DNA of 40,884 bases from assembly GCA_947459175.1 (NCBI GenBank), contig CANHCT010000011.1:1-40884 (forward strand), given 5' to 3'. Shown here in pieces: positions 33,129 through 40,884 of this stretch. The DNA comes from Hymenobacteraceae bacterium. Its GTDB lineage: Bacteria > Bacteroidota > Bacteroidia > Cytophagales > Flexibacteraceae. Under the pieces are notes generated by a model. The model was not told where the DNA came from and ran no database searches. It worked only from the letters and a program-made list of their open reading frames with translations. Positions within the stretch are counted from its first letter, which is position 1. The number at the start of each line of letters is the position of its first letter. Position numbers and translations under genes: made by a program.

Positions 33129-34403
33129 TCAGATTTTTTCGTTCGGAAACAAAAGGTCCGATAGATAAGCAACTATCCCCTCGGAGGCTCCTTTTTGCCT
33201 GTCAAAATACAACTCTGCCATCCTCCGGTAATTTTCTGCAGCCAGGGGATCCTCGGTTCCGGCCTGAAAAAATTCCCATACGCCGGATGAGACAGAAAAA
33301 CTTTTTGCGAGTCCCAATTCTGTTAAATCGCAGGCCTCCTGAAACTTCTGATACAAAGGGCCAAAACCGACCGGGATTCCGTAAACCGCCGCTTCCAGAA
33401 TATTGTGCAAGCCAGTTTTAAAAGCCCCGCCTATCCATGCAGCATCGGCATAACGATAAGTTCCGGACAACATACCCTGCGTATTGAGCATTAGAATATC
33501 GGTATCGCTGCGGTTTTGTTCCCAATCCGAGAAATACTCGAACGGCAGTTGCAGGGCATGCCTGAGATGCTCAAAATGGCTGCCTGAAATTTCGTGGGGC
33601 GCAATCAACACCCGCCACAGTCCATGAGCCTCTACTACAGCATGTTGCAGGAAATCATGGAGAAAAAGCACATCCTCTGCCCAGGCAGACCCGATCACCA
33701 TCAGCTTATGGTCGCCTTTCCATTCTTCCAGCCAAGGCAAGCCGGGATGGTTGTCTTTAATTTCCAGAACCCTGTCTACCCGCGTATCTCCGTTCAGGGT
33801 AAAATTCATCATACCGGCTTCAGTGAGCAGGCGGGAGGTTTCCACATTCTGCACAAAAAAATGCCAGATCAGCGGAAGTGAATTTTTCATCAGAATGGAG
33901 GAAGGCCAGGATCGGAATTTTTCCTTTTTCAGGATGCAGCAAATGGAAACCACCGGCGTATCAAACCGATGACAGGCCCGCAGGAGGTTGTACCAAAACT
34001 CATATTTCACCAAAACCAATGCAGCAGGATTCAATGACCGAATTAAGACTACATCATTGGAAATCAGGTCGGCAGGGAGATAAAAGGCAACATCCAAAAG
34101 GGGATGTTTGTGCCGCAATTCGTAACCGGAGGGAGAAAAAAAGGAAACCGCCACGCATATGCCGGGTTGTTTATCCTTCAAAATTTTAATGACAGGAAGG
34201 GCTTGCTCAAATTCGCCTGCAGAGGCGGCATGAAACCAAACCACAATGGCTTCCGGGTTCTTCTTTCTGAAGTTTTTGATGATTTCGACTGTACGGGCAC
34301 GGCCACGGAGCATGGTTCTGATTTTCTCCGAAAAAGGAGCCAACAGCCAAAGGAAGAGGTTAAACAACCAGATTCCTGTTTCATAAAATACACCGAATGG
34401 CAT
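33129..34403 (-). CDS. waaA: 3-deoxy-D-manno-octulosonic acid (Kdo) transferase
   Basis: A 424-residue membrane-associated GT-B enzyme (GT30) that adds Kdo to lipid A precursor on the cytoplasmic side. The N-terminal hydrophobic anchor (GIWLFNLFLWLLAPFSEKIR) precedes VVWFHAASAGEFEQALPVIK, a hallmark with the catalytic Glu. LVKYEFWYNLLRACHRFDTP, FTLNGDTRVDRV, LMVIGSAWAEDVLF and WIGGAFKTGLHNILEAAVYG are further family motifs. The length is normal. Together with the LptF/LptG gene this shows an LPS-type outer membrane. It converges on the S9 peptidase and diverges from the aldolase gene. Confidence 0.95.
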   Translation of the reverse strand: MPFGVFYETGIWLFNLFLWLLAPFSEKIRTMLRGRARTVEIIKNFRKKNPEAIVVWFHAASAGEFEQALPVIKILKDKQPGICVAVSFFSPSGYELRHKHPLLDVAFYLPADLISNDVVLIRSLNPAALVLVKYEFWYNLLRACHRFDTPVVSICCILKKEKFRSWPSSILMKNSLPLIWHFFVQNVETSRLLTEAGMMNFTLNGDTRVDRVLEIKDNHPGLPWLEEWKGDHKLMVIGSAWAEDVLFLHDFLQHAVVEAHGLWRVLIAPHEISGSHFEHLRHALQLPFEYFSDWEQNRSDTDILMLNTQGMLSGTYRYADAAWIGGAFKTGLHNILEAAVYGIPVGFGPLYQKFQEACDLTELGLAKSFSVSSGVWEFFQAGTEDPLAAENYRRMAELYFDRQKGASEGIVAYLSDLLFPNEKI

Positions 34404-34498
34404 AAAAGATTTTAATCTAAAAACCTATACATCAAATGAATAGAGCCTGCAAGCAAGGCATGTTTTGATTCATTCTCCAAGTTTTGGCAAAAAAATAT

Positions 34499-34506
34499 CA
34501 TTTTTG
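34499..34506 (+). promoter_or_regulatory. Weak -7 box CATTTTTG of the aldolase operon
   Basis: CATTTTTG differs from TAnnTTTG at the first base and lies 26 bases before the ATG at 34532. Transcription near 34511 would exclude the longer start at 34484. TTTTG sequences upstream are at unusual distances. Confidence 0.3.
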
Positions 34507-34531
34507 CCGCAAATTTATTTTCGTTTTCAAC

Positions 34532-35620
34532 ATGACATCACCGACGCTGGGGACCAGCCAGATTGAAGAACTCCTGGGCAAAGACGCACAAAGTATCCTT
34601 TCGCACCAATCAAAAACTGTAAGCAAAGATCAGCTTCATCTGCCCGGTCCTGATTTTATGGAAAGGGTTTGGCTTCAAACCAACCGAAATCCTCAGGTAA
34701 TCAGAAGTTTAGGACAGCTCTACAATTCAGGCCGGCTGGCCGGAACCGGATATACTTCCATTCTGCCCATCGACCAGGGTATCGAGCACTCCGGCGGTGC
34801 TTCTTTTGCCAAAAACCCGATTTATTTCGATCCTGAAAATATTATAAAACTTGCTATTGAAGGAGGTTGCAATGCAGTAGCCACCACTTTCGGAAATCTC
34901 GCAATGGTTTCAAGGCAGTATGCCCACAAAATTCCATTCATCGTAAAAATCAACCACAACGAGCTCCTCACCTACCCCAACAAAGCAGATCAGATTATGT
35001 ACGGATCGGTACGGGATGCCTGGAACCTCGGTGCCGTGGCAGTGGGTGCCACCATTTATTTTGGCTCCGACAACTCAGCCCGGCAGATCGTGGAAGTTGC
35101 CAAAGCATTTGAAGAAGCCCGTGAACTGGGAATGGCTACTATTCTGTGGTGCTACATCCGCAACAATGCCTTCAAAAAAGATGGTGTGGATTACCATGTA
35201 TCAGCCGACCTTACCGGGCAGGCCAATCACTTGGGCGTTACCATTCAGGCTGACATCATCAAGCAAAAGCTTCCGGAAAACAACGGCGGCTACAAAGCCC
35301 TGAATATGGGCGGAAGCAGCTACGGAAAATTGGATGAGAGAATGTACAGCGACCTGAGCTCAGACCATCCCATTGACCTTTGCCGGTATCAGGTGGTAAA
35401 CTGCTACATGGGAAGAGCAGGATTGATTAATTCCGGAGGCGATTCAAAAGGAGTAACCGATATGGCAGATGCTGTAAAAACAGCGGTTATCAACAAAAGA
35501 GCCGGAGGAATGGGCTTGATTTCAGGAAGAAAAGCCTTCCAGAAACCCATGAAAGACGGAATTGCATTGCTCAATGCCATTCAGGATGTGTATCTGAACA
35601 AAGACATCACCATTGCCTGA
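34532..35620 (+). CDS. class I fructose-bisphosphate aldolase (archaeal/DhnA type)
   Basis: A 362-residue aldolase cleaving fructose-1,6-bisphosphate in glycolysis or condensing trioses in gluconeogenesis. The DhnA/FbaB signature [20 protein letters not shown] is present, followed by [31 protein letters not shown] and [13 protein letters not shown]. The C-terminal [15 protein letters not shown] is typical of the FbaB group. The Schiff-base lysine is not assigned with certainty. The start is the ATG at 34532, because residues encoded upstream to 34484 lie in the promoter region. accD begins 4 bases after its stop. Confidence 0.92.
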   Translation: MTSPTLGTSQIEELLGKDAQSILSHQSKTVSKDQLHLPGPDFMERVWLQTNRNPQVIRSLGQLYNSGRLAGTGYTSILPIDQGIEHSGGASFAKNPIYFDPENIIKLAIEGGCNAVATTFGNLAMVSRQYAHKIPFIVKINHNELLTYPNKADQIMYGSVRDAWNLGAVAVGATIYFGSDNSARQIVEVAKAFEEARELGMATILWCYIRNNAFKKDGVDYHVSADLTGQANHLGVTIQADIIKQKLPENNGGYKALNMGGSSYGKLDERMYSDLSSDHPIDLCRYQVVNCYMGRAGLINSGGDSKGVTDMADAVKTAVINKRAGGMGLISGRKAFQKPMKDGIALLNAIQDVYLNKDITIA

Positions 35621-35624
35621 CACC

Positions 35625-36467
35625 ATGCCCTGGTTTGTTAGAGAAAATAAAGGAATAGTAACTCCGACAGAGCTCAAAAGGGAGACTCCGGACGGGCTTT
35701 GGTACAGGTGTCCGGAATGCAAAACTGTGATTCTGACAAAAGTACACAAGGAAAATGCCTACACCTGTCCGGAATGCAACCACCACGAGCACATTGGTTC
35801 GGCGGACTATTTCGAATTGCTTTTTGACGAGGGCCACCACGAGGCCCTTCACGAAGATTTGCAATCGGGCGATCCGCTGGAGTTTGAGGATACCAAGAAA
35901 TATCCCGACCGGCTGAAGGCCAGCATTGCCAAAACGGGCCTCAAAGATGCCTGCCGCATTGCGGTAGGGCCGCTTGCCGACAAAGAGGTAGTGATTGCCT
36001 GCATGGATTTCAACTTCATCGGCGGTTCGATGGGCTCTGTAGTAGGCGAAAAAATCAGCCGGGGCATCAAAGAAGCCCGGCAGCGCAAAGTACCCTTCAT
36101 AATGATTTCAAAGTCGGGAGGGGCGCGGATGATGGAAGCCGGATTCAGCCTGATGCAAATGGCCAAAACTTCTGCCCAGCTGGCATTGCTGGCCGAAGCC
36201 CGTTTGCCTTATATCAGTGTCCTGACCGACCCCACAACCGGAGGAGTTACCGCCAGTTATGCCATGCTGGGCGATTTCAATCTGGCCGAACCCAAAGCCC
36301 TCATCGGTTTTGCCGGTCCGAGAGTAGTGCGGGAAACCATCGGCAAGGACCTTCCCGAAGGTTTCCAAAGTGCCGAATTCGTTTTGGAACATGGCTTTCT
36401 TGATAAAATTGTAGACAGGAAAGAATTGAAGGATACCATTTCGGCCCTGCTCAGAATGGTTTCCTGA
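35625..36467 (+). CDS. accD: acetyl-CoA carboxylase carboxyltransferase subunit beta
   Basis: AccD, with AccA, transfers carboxyl from biotin to acetyl-CoA to give malonyl-CoA for fatty-acid synthesis. The 280-residue protein opens [10 protein letters not shown] and has the N-terminal zinc ribbon with paired cysteines in [10 protein letters not shown] and YTCPECNHH. The crotonase-like core follows: [58 protein letters not shown] and [24 protein letters not shown] at 35613 would overlap the aldolase stop; the ATG at 35625 is preferred. Its stop shares one base with the bshB1 start (TGATG). AccA is not in the window. Confidence 0.97.
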   Translation: MPWFVRENKGIVTPTELKRETPDGLWYRCPECKTVILTKVHKENAYTCPECNHHEHIGSADYFELLFDEGHHEALHEDLQSGDPLEFEDTKKYPDRLKASIAKTGLKDACRIAVGPLADKEVVIACMDFNFIGGSMGSVVGEKISRGIKEARQRKVPFIMISKSGGARMMEAGFSLMQMAKTSAQLALLAEARLPYISVLTDPTTGGVTASYAMLGDFNLAEPKALIGFAGPRVVRETIGKDLPEGFQSAEFVLEHGFLDKIVDRKELKDTISALLRMVS

Positions 36468-37186
36468 TGATGAAGGCCGATCTGCTTGTTTTTTCTGTAC
36501 ACCCGGATGATGCCGAACTGGCATGCGGGGGTACCATTGCCAAACTTAGTGCCGAGGGAAAAAAGGTGGTGATTGCCGACCTTACCCAAGGTGAAATGGG
36601 CACCAGAGGCAATGAAGAAACCAGAAAAGAAGAAGCGGCTGCTTCAGCAAAAATACTCGGACTTGCCGACCGGATTCAGTTGTATTTGCCTGATACCGAA
36701 TTTGGTACATCAAGAAAAGATCAGATTCCGCTGATTCAAACCATACGCAGGTTTCGGCCGGATATCGTCATTTGCAATGCGCCCGGCGACAGACACCCCG
36801 ACCATGGCAGGGCTGCCAAGTTGGAAAGCGATGCCTGTTTTTATTCAGGCCTGGCCAAGATAGAAACCAGCTGGGAAGGAAAACTGCAGGCGCCCTGGCG
36901 GCCTCGCCTCGTGTTCTTCTACATACAGGATAAGTGGCTTAAGCCCGACCTCGTATTGGACATATCCGGCTTTTGGGAGCATAAAAAACGGGCCATTGAA
37001 GCCTTCAAATCTCAGTTTTATGACCCGGAAAGTAAGGAGCCCGAAACCTATATTTCTACTTCAGATTTTCAGGATTTTTTGGAGGCCCGCGCCCGTGACC
37101 TCGGACATATGATCGGGGTTTCGCATGGCGAAGGGTTCATCGCCGGCCGGACTCCGGGTGTCAAAAGCCTTTTTGACCTCATCTGA
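36467..37186 (+). CDS. bshB1: bacillithiol biosynthesis deacetylase BshB1
   Basis: A 239-residue LmbE/PIG-L-type zinc deacetylase that removes acetate from GlcNAc-malate in bacillithiol synthesis. VFSVHPDDAELACGGTIAKL places the zinc and catalytic residues at His12, Asp14 and Asp15. GDRHPDHGRAAKLESDACFY gives the third metal histidine. DLTQGEMGTRGNEETRKEEA and HKKRAIEAFKSQFYDP are BshB1-specific rather than mycothiol-type. BshA and BshC are not in the window. The start overlaps the accD stop, so it is co-translated with fatty-acid synthesis genes. Confidence 0.94.
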   Translation: MMKADLLVFSVHPDDAELACGGTIAKLSAEGKKVVIADLTQGEMGTRGNEETRKEEAAASAKILGLADRIQLYLPDTEFGTSRKDQIPLIQTIRRFRPDIVICNAPGDRHPDHGRAAKLESDACFYSGLAKIETSWEGKLQAPWRPRLVFFYIQDKWLKPDLVLDISGFWEHKKRAIEAFKSQFYDPESKEPETYISTSDFQDFLEARARDLGHMIGVSHGEGFIAGRTPGVKSLFDLI

Positions 37187-37525
37187 TATTGGGCTGAAAT
37201 TCCTACTGCTGCCGGCATGCTGGTTTTGGGAGGAAGCCGGAAACAGAGTCAGCATTTTTTTTCATGGTTTCCAACCATTTGAAAATCATCCGCGTTCTGA
37301 AAGCAATTCAGGTTTTGTAACTATGTCTTCTTTCATCGCATATTTCAATATTGAGTCGGCTTTGGATTTTTTGTTGCTGGATTCCGATTCATGGTTGAGA
37401 TTGTTTTTCTTTGTAAAAAGAAACATTTTAAGCATGTTTGATGTTGCAAAAGAGGATTCGGAGCAAAAAACCTTTCAATATTTCCTTCCCAACTCCTTGC
37501 CTGTGAAGGCCAAATTTCAAATCAG
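37187..37525. other. 339-base gap; doubtful small ORF from 37323
   Basis: No recognised gene. A frame from ATG 37323 to TGA 37529 would encode a 68-residue peptide (opening MSSFIAYFNIESALDFLLLD) whose stop overlaps the GTG of the next gene (GTGA). The overlap is suggestive, but composition and lack of family features make it doubtful. No terminator hairpin is clear after bshB1. Confidence 0.3.
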
Positions 37526-38479
37526 GTGAAAAACTCTTCATTTTTTTTGTTCATTATTCTCTCAAACTTGTTTGGAGTTTCCTGCGATCAGGTAAGGGAC
37601 CACCCTGTCCCATCTGAAATTCCGGGATACACACCTGCCACATACCGGGCTGTTTTTGATCCCATGCAGCCGGTATCTATCAGCCTTTTTGATTCCCTGC
37701 CTTTTAAGCATGACTTTACTTTAAAGCTGGAAAATCCCTCGTCCGGGACTTTGGAAAAAGGAGCAGAGCCGGGGCAATATATTTACAAGCCCAATCATCT
37801 TTCGGTTGTAAGGGATGAGGCTGCGTATGTTATCTGTCAGGGAAGTGATTGTAAATCAGGCAAAATTGTCTTCGAAGTTTCGCCCGTTACCTGCAGCATG
37901 CGGATTCATGAGGATCATTGGTTTCATTATTTGAGAGATACCATTTTTCTGCCTGTTCAAGACAATGATACCCTGTTTTGTCCTGATATCCGTTTTAATA
38001 ATTTTCAGACCCAAACCCCGGGCGCCCGTATTTTTGGCGACCACCATTTTGCAGCAGTAATTCCTCCTCCTTTCTTCTCCGGAACTTTAAAATTTTCATA
38101 TACCATGTCCAACGGAGTAAAGCAGCAGACGGCCAGGGTGGAATTGGAAACCAAACCGGATACCCTGTACTGCGACAAACATTTCCAACTTACAGACGAT
38201 GTGGTGGTTTTTCCTGCATCCGCCTCAGGAAGCGAAATACCCGTGTTTATCACCGACTTGTTGGCAAACGATAAGTTTTGTCAGGATTACATTAATCCGG
38301 CATCACTGGAGATTTTCACCGATATTGGCCAACAGAATTTGATAACCTATAATGTAGCAGGTAATCAGATACACTTTCAGATTCCTGGCGGAATCAACCT
38401 GGCAGGCTTAAGTTACAGACTTAGAAATCTTTCCGGCACAAAAACCAAAACTGCCCGCATACAATTCAGGAGCGAATGA
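37526..38479 (+). CDS. exported lipoprotein with cadherin-like/Ig-like modules
   Basis: A 317-residue protein starting at a GTG. FFLFIILSNLFGVSC is a lipoprotein signal with the lipid-modified Cys at position 20. The mature part is all-beta. SEIPVFITDLLANDKFCQDY resembles the VxVLANDxx core of bacterial cadherin-like Ig domains, and the segment HDFTLKLENPSSGTLEKGAE followed by PGQYIYKPNH resembles the other half of the same module, so two copies may exist. It probably sits at the periplasmic face or cell surface. It precedes the sigma factor gene by 55 bases and may be co-transcribed with it; function unknown. Confidence 0.7.
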   Translation: MKNSSFFLFIILSNLFGVSCDQVRDHPVPSEIPGYTPATYRAVFDPMQPVSISLFDSLPFKHDFTLKLENPSSGTLEKGAEPGQYIYKPNHLSVVRDEAAYVICQGSDCKSGKIVFEVSPVTCSMRIHEDHWFHYLRDTIFLPVQDNDTLFCPDIRFNNFQTQTPGARIFGDHHFAAVIPPPFFSGTLKFSYTMSNGVKQQTARVELETKPDTLYCDKHFQLTDDVVVFPASASGSEIPVFITDLLANDKFCQDYINPASLEIFTDIGQQNLITYNVAGNQIHFQIPGGINLAGLSYRLRNLSGTKTKTARIQFRSE

Positions 38480-38534
38480 AAACCAAAATCTTACTTTTTG
38501 TCTCACATCTTTTCATCTGATAACATGATCCTGA

Positions 38535-39068
38535 TTGAAAGTCTCCGTTGAACAGCTGATTGCAGATTGCAAAAAAGGAAACCAGCAGGCATGCAGGAAA
38601 TTGTATGAGATGTATGAAAGGAGATTTTATGCATTGAGCCTCCGATATGCCCGAACCACAGCCGATGCCGAAGACATTGCCATTCAAGGATTTACAAAAA
38701 TATTTAAAAACATCAATTCATATGAAAACGGAAATTTTGAAGGCTGGATGAAGACAATCATCATCCACGAAGCCTTGTCTTTTTACCGCCGTGACCAACG
38801 GCAGGTATGGGGCTACACCACCGAACCTGACATCAACATGAAGGGAGATGACTTGTCTGCCTTCGATCAATTGAGTATGGAAGACCTGAACAAAATGATT
38901 GCCACGCTGCCGGAGGGTTGCCGGATTGTTTTCAATTTGTTTGCGATTGAAGGTTACAGTCATGCCGAAATCGGTGAAATGCTGGGATTGAGTGAAGGCA
39001 CGAGTAAAAGTCAGTTTTCCAGAGCCAAATCGCTGCTACGGGAACGATTAATTAAACAGGAAATATGA
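38535..39068 (+). CDS. RNA polymerase sigma factor, ECF-type
   Basis: A 177-residue sigma-70 family protein of the ECF group. Region 2 is evident in ACRKLYEMYERRFYALSLRY and TTADAEDIAIQGFTKIFKNI, with the -10 recognition helix ending at FEGWMKTIIIHEALSFYRRD. Region 4 is the helix-turn-helix GYSHAEIGEMLGLSEGTSKS followed by QFSRAKSLLRERL. The start is a TTG at 38535; no ATG gives a full region 2. It is the type of sigma factor that in Bacteroidota is usually held by a membrane anti-sigma factor, and the next gene overlaps its stop by 4 bases. Confidence 0.93.
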   Translation: MKVSVEQLIADCKKGNQQACRKLYEMYERRFYALSLRYARTTADAEDIAIQGFTKIFKNINSYENGNFEGWMKTIIIHEALSFYRRDQRQVWGYTTEPDINMKGDDLSAFDQLSMEDLNKMIATLPEGCRIVFNLFAIEGYSHAEIGEMLGLSEGTSKSQFSRAKSLLRERLIKQEI

Positions 39069-40441
39069 AGGAACAGGGAAGATTTAAAGATAAATTCAGC
39101 CGGGAAGAAGCCAAACCCAACCGTAGCCTTTGGGATGCCGTTGAGCAAAACCTTCAAAAGGAAAGAAACAAGCGCTTTGCCATGTGGTGGTGGGTACCCT
39201 TTGCCCTTTTTCTGGGTTCAGGCATTGTCTTCTGGATGGCAGCACCGGAATCTGTTTTTCAAAAAGAAGAGGCCTTTGCCATCAGCCATACCAATACCGA
39301 ATCAAAAGAGCCTGCAATTCAAAGCCCTGTTTCTGCGCCGGTTCAGGAAAATCCATCTTTCAGCGAAGAAAAACAGTCTACTCTGCCGGAATCAGACCAA
39401 CAGGCATCAAATGAAGTAAGCCAAAGCGAGGTGAATACAGCGCAACCCCCTCTGAAAAATCAGGCAAAAGACAAGGCAATCAGAAATCAAAAATTGAGGA
39501 AAGCACTGAAAATCCCTGTAAGCATAGTACCGCAAAAACTTGAATTGCAGAGAATTGTACAAAACAACATAAAGCCGGCTGAAGGAGGAAAATCACCTGA
39601 AATTCCGGCCGATGCGAAAGAAAGCAAAGAATCCATGGCCTTCGTGTCCCCCGGTGTTTCAGGGCAGCCACAGCCTGGTTCCAATACTCTGATTGATCCG
39701 CAAGAGAAAAAAGACAGCCTCGCCGGGAAAGAAATTGCCGCAGAAATAAAACCGGACAAAACGGAGGATACTGCAAAACCTAAATCTCCTGTAAAATATC
39801 AAGTGCTGGCAGGAGCATATTTTGCCAATAAAATTCAGGAGCTCAACCGTTTTCCCAATGAAGCCCGGCAGCGGAGCATGGGTCAAAACGAGATCACCGC
39901 CGAACGGTTTTCATTCAGTTTGCAGATAATGGTCAGCAGGCAAATTTTGAAAAAATGGCAGGGAGGACTGGGGGCCGGCCTTACCTACATGGCCGACAAA
40001 ACCATGATAGCGCACAGGGCCCGTACCGGTCATTCTGAGGGAAATATGATTGGTGGCGGCTGGGAAGAAATAAAACCTGGTTTCACAGAAGTTCAAAGGC
40101 AAACCACAAACCGCATGGGCCTGCTGGATATGTCTGCATCCATATGGTCGCCGGCAGTGGCCGGGCCGGTTGGACTGCGGCTGGGCGGAATCTGGAGCCT
40201 TCCGGTTGCCAGTCACTTTACTGAGCAAATCGGCAATACCGTATCCGGCGAAACCACCTGGTTTCCCAAAAATTCGTTTGGAAGCATCCACATGGGCCTC
40301 CCCTTGTCGCTCGCAATCGGAAAACGAAATCTGACCCTGGAGCCTCAGATTCTGTACCCCTTGCAGTCTGTTTTTGATAATGGTTTTGGTTCCCGTAACC
40401 GGCCTGTGCGGTGCGGCATTCAGATTTGGATGGAATTTTGA
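39065..40441 (+). CDS. single-span membrane protein with barrel-like C-terminus, possible anti-sigma partner
   Basis: A 458-residue protein. Residues 1-38 are cytoplasmic and charged (KFSREEAKPNRSLWDAVEQN). A membrane span follows (MWWWVPFALFLGSGIVFWMA, about 40-59). Residues 60-245 are a low-complexity region rich in Glu, Lys, Pro and Gln. From about 245 (KYQVLAGAYFANKIQELNRF) the pattern turns to alternating strands (GGLGAGLTYMADKTM; GLLDMSASIWSP; GLRLGGIWSLPVASHF), ending in aromatic-Phe (GIQIWMEF) like an outer-membrane beta-barrel. ATG overlaps the sigma stop (ATGA), so it is the likely regulator of that sigma factor; a classical anti-sigma domain is not seen. Confidence 0.7.
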   Translation: MKEQGRFKDKFSREEAKPNRSLWDAVEQNLQKERNKRFAMWWWVPFALFLGSGIVFWMAAPESVFQKEEAFAISHTNTESKEPAIQSPVSAPVQENPSFSEEKQSTLPESDQQASNEVSQSEVNTAQPPLKNQAKDKAIRNQKLRKALKIPVSIVPQKLELQRIVQNNIKPAEGGKSPEIPADAKESKESMAFVSPGVSGQPQPGSNTLIDPQEKKDSLAGKEIAAEIKPDKTEDTAKPKSPVKYQVLAGAYFANKIQELNRFPNEARQRSMGQNEITAERFSFSLQIMVSRQILKKWQGGLGAGLTYMADKTMIAHRARTGHSEGNMIGGGWEEIKPGFTEVQRQTTNRMGLLDMSASIWSPAVAGPVGLRLGGIWSLPVASHFTEQIGNTVSGETTWFPKNSFGSIHMGLPLSLAIGKRNLTLEPQILYPLQSVFDNGFGSRNRPVRCGIQIWMEF

Positions 40442-40472
40442 TTTCCCCCCCCGGTTCCCTGAAAAAATATAT

Positions 40473-40500
40473 GCTCCTGTGCACCGCAGGAGCCTTTTTT
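40473..40500 (+). terminator. Intrinsic terminator after the sigma/membrane-protein operon
   Basis: GCTCCTG (40473-40479) pairs perfectly with CAGGAGC (40487-40493) over a seven-base loop and is followed by CTTTTTT. Confidence 0.88.
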
Positions 40501-40512
40501 ATTGTTGGATTC

Positions 40513-40543
40513 TTTGCTTCTGAACAATCGCGGCTTACCTTTG
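40513..40543 (+). promoter_or_regulatory. Promoter of the metH leader (TTTG-N19-TACCTTTG)
   Basis: TTTG at 40513-40516 and TACCTTTG at 40536-40543 are separated by 19 bases, a textbook Bacteroidota promoter. Transcription would start near 40548-40550, exactly at the first base of the riboswitch P1 stem. Confidence 0.75.
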
Positions 40544-40549
40544 CGGCCG

Positions 40550-40654
40550 CTTATCCAGAAAGACGGAGGGATTGGACCCTGCGATGTCTTGGCAACCGGC
40601 GCCATCATGCGCAAGGTGCTACTTTCCACCACGCAGGCAGCGTGGAAAGATAAG
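40550..40654 (+). promoter_or_regulatory. SAM-I (S-box) riboswitch upstream of metH
   Basis: The leader has S-box order: P1 CTTATC at 40550-40555 closing with GATAAG at 40649-40654, the AGA(C)GGAGGGATTGG core, CCTGCGATG, CTTGGCAACC, then a variable hairpin GGCGCCATCATGCGC, GGTGCTACTTTCCACC and GGAAAGATAAGG. These are the conserved features of the S-adenosylmethionine sensor that controls methionine genes. The gene downstream is methionine synthase, which fits. The expression platform in 40655-40739 is not obvious: CCTTCCGG (40680-40687) could pair imperfectly with CCGAAGG (40720-40726) before CTTTTT, giving a weak long-loop terminator. Confidence 0.92.
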
Positions 40655-40739
40655 GCAGGTTGATTCCTTCAACCCTCTTCCTTCCGGATAGCGAGATTTT
40701 CAAACAAAACGCAGACCGACCGAAGGCTTTTTAACTTTC

Positions 40740-40884
40740 ATGATTGAAAAAATTTTACAGGAGCGCATCCTGATTCTGGATGGTGCTATGGGCACCATGA
40801 TTCAACGCTACGACCTTTCAGAAGACGATTTTCGCGGAACCCGGTTTGCCGACTGGCCCCATGACCTGAAAGGCAACAACGACC
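40740..40884 (+). CDS. metH: methionine synthase, cobalamin-dependent (5' part, cut by window end)
   Basis: The first 48 codons ([20 protein letters not shown] followed by [13 protein letters not shown]) are the start of the homocysteine-binding domain of MetH, including the conserved [10 protein letters not shown]. MetH moves a methyl group from methyltetrahydrofolate to homocysteine. The window stops inside the gene, so the cobalamin, folate and reactivation domains cannot be checked; many Bacteroidota split these, so this could be MetH or a shorter homocysteine methyltransferase. The SAM riboswitch supports a methionine-synthesis role. Confidence 0.85.
   Translation, partial: MIEKILQERILILDGAMGTMIQRYDLSEDDFRGTRFADWPHDLKGNND

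Noticed and set aside
37125-37529. 134-codon frame overlapping the end of bshB1
   Set aside because: Its first third is a shadow of bshB1 and the rest has no recognisable features; only the part from 37323 is kept as doubtful.

Overview
The window reads as a stretch of a Bacteroidota chromosome of moderate GC. Three observations support this. Many genes are preceded by the Bacteroidota-type -7 box TAnnTTTG, often with a TTTG about 18-19 bases upstream, and Shine-Dalgarno sites are scarce. The gene families are typical of the phylum: START-like protein, DUF5522, THX, archaeal-type class I aldolase, BshB1, WbqC-like protein and an S9/DPP4 peptidase. An interspersed element of a kind I recall from this phylum is present. 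The exact genus cannot be read from the sequence; it looks like an environmental Cytophagia/Chitinophagia/Saprospiria-like lineage. It is mostly an ordinary core-genome region, with one surface-polysaccharide cluster and a few small unexplained units.

Layout. 1-392: a 78-bp tandem repeat interrupted by an inverted-repeat insert. 371-3113: an enoyl-CoA hydratase-family gene (minus) diverging from queG and an ATP-grasp gene (plus). 3154-5617: a minus block with a very small DUF2256 gene, a PfkB kinase and ornithine aminotransferase. 5706-6196: DUF5522 and ribosomal protein L28. 6331-10070: purL and 4-hydroxyphenylpyruvate dioxygenase (minus), separated by an interspersed repeat. 10201-11127: an acidic protein of unknown function and a VOC protein. 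11197-14287: an M1 peptidase and a histidine phosphatase (minus). 14311-14511: a self-contained unit with promoter, 35-codon membrane ORF and terminator. 14814-15815: ribosomal protein THX and dapD, convergent on a shared terminator. 15865-18801: a glycosyltransferase whose end overlaps a convergent LptF/LptG permease, with a START-like gene upstream of the permease. 18965-19038: tRNA-CAT.

19101-24851 is a compact minus-strand exopolysaccharide or O-antigen cluster. In transcription order it holds a lipoprotein, an initiating sugar-phosphate transferase, a glycosyltransferase, a polymerase/ligase and a second glycosyltransferase, with overlapping ends. 24939-26696: pcm and an M48 peptidase. 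26981-30708: a GyrI-like protein, a WbqC-like protein and ClpC. 30898-34403: a DPP4-type peptidase and Kdo transferase WaaA. 34532-37186: aldolase, accD and bshB1 in a tight cluster. 37526-40441: a lipoprotein, an ECF sigma factor and a membrane-anchored protein with a barrel-like C-terminus. 40513-40884: a SAM-I riboswitch leading into a truncated metH.

Functionally the region combines housekeeping metabolism (purines, lysine/diaminopimelate, fatty-acid carboxylation, methionine, bacillithiol, queuosine), envelope construction (EPS, Kdo, LPS transport) and proteolysis (M1, M48, S9, ClpC). I see no CRISPR array, transposase, phage genes or toxin-antitoxin locus. The most promising unexplained items are the tiny membrane ORF with its own promoter and terminator, the sigma factor/membrane-anchored barrel pair, the interrupted repeat array at the left edge, and a possible second class of -7 box (TAnnTTCG).
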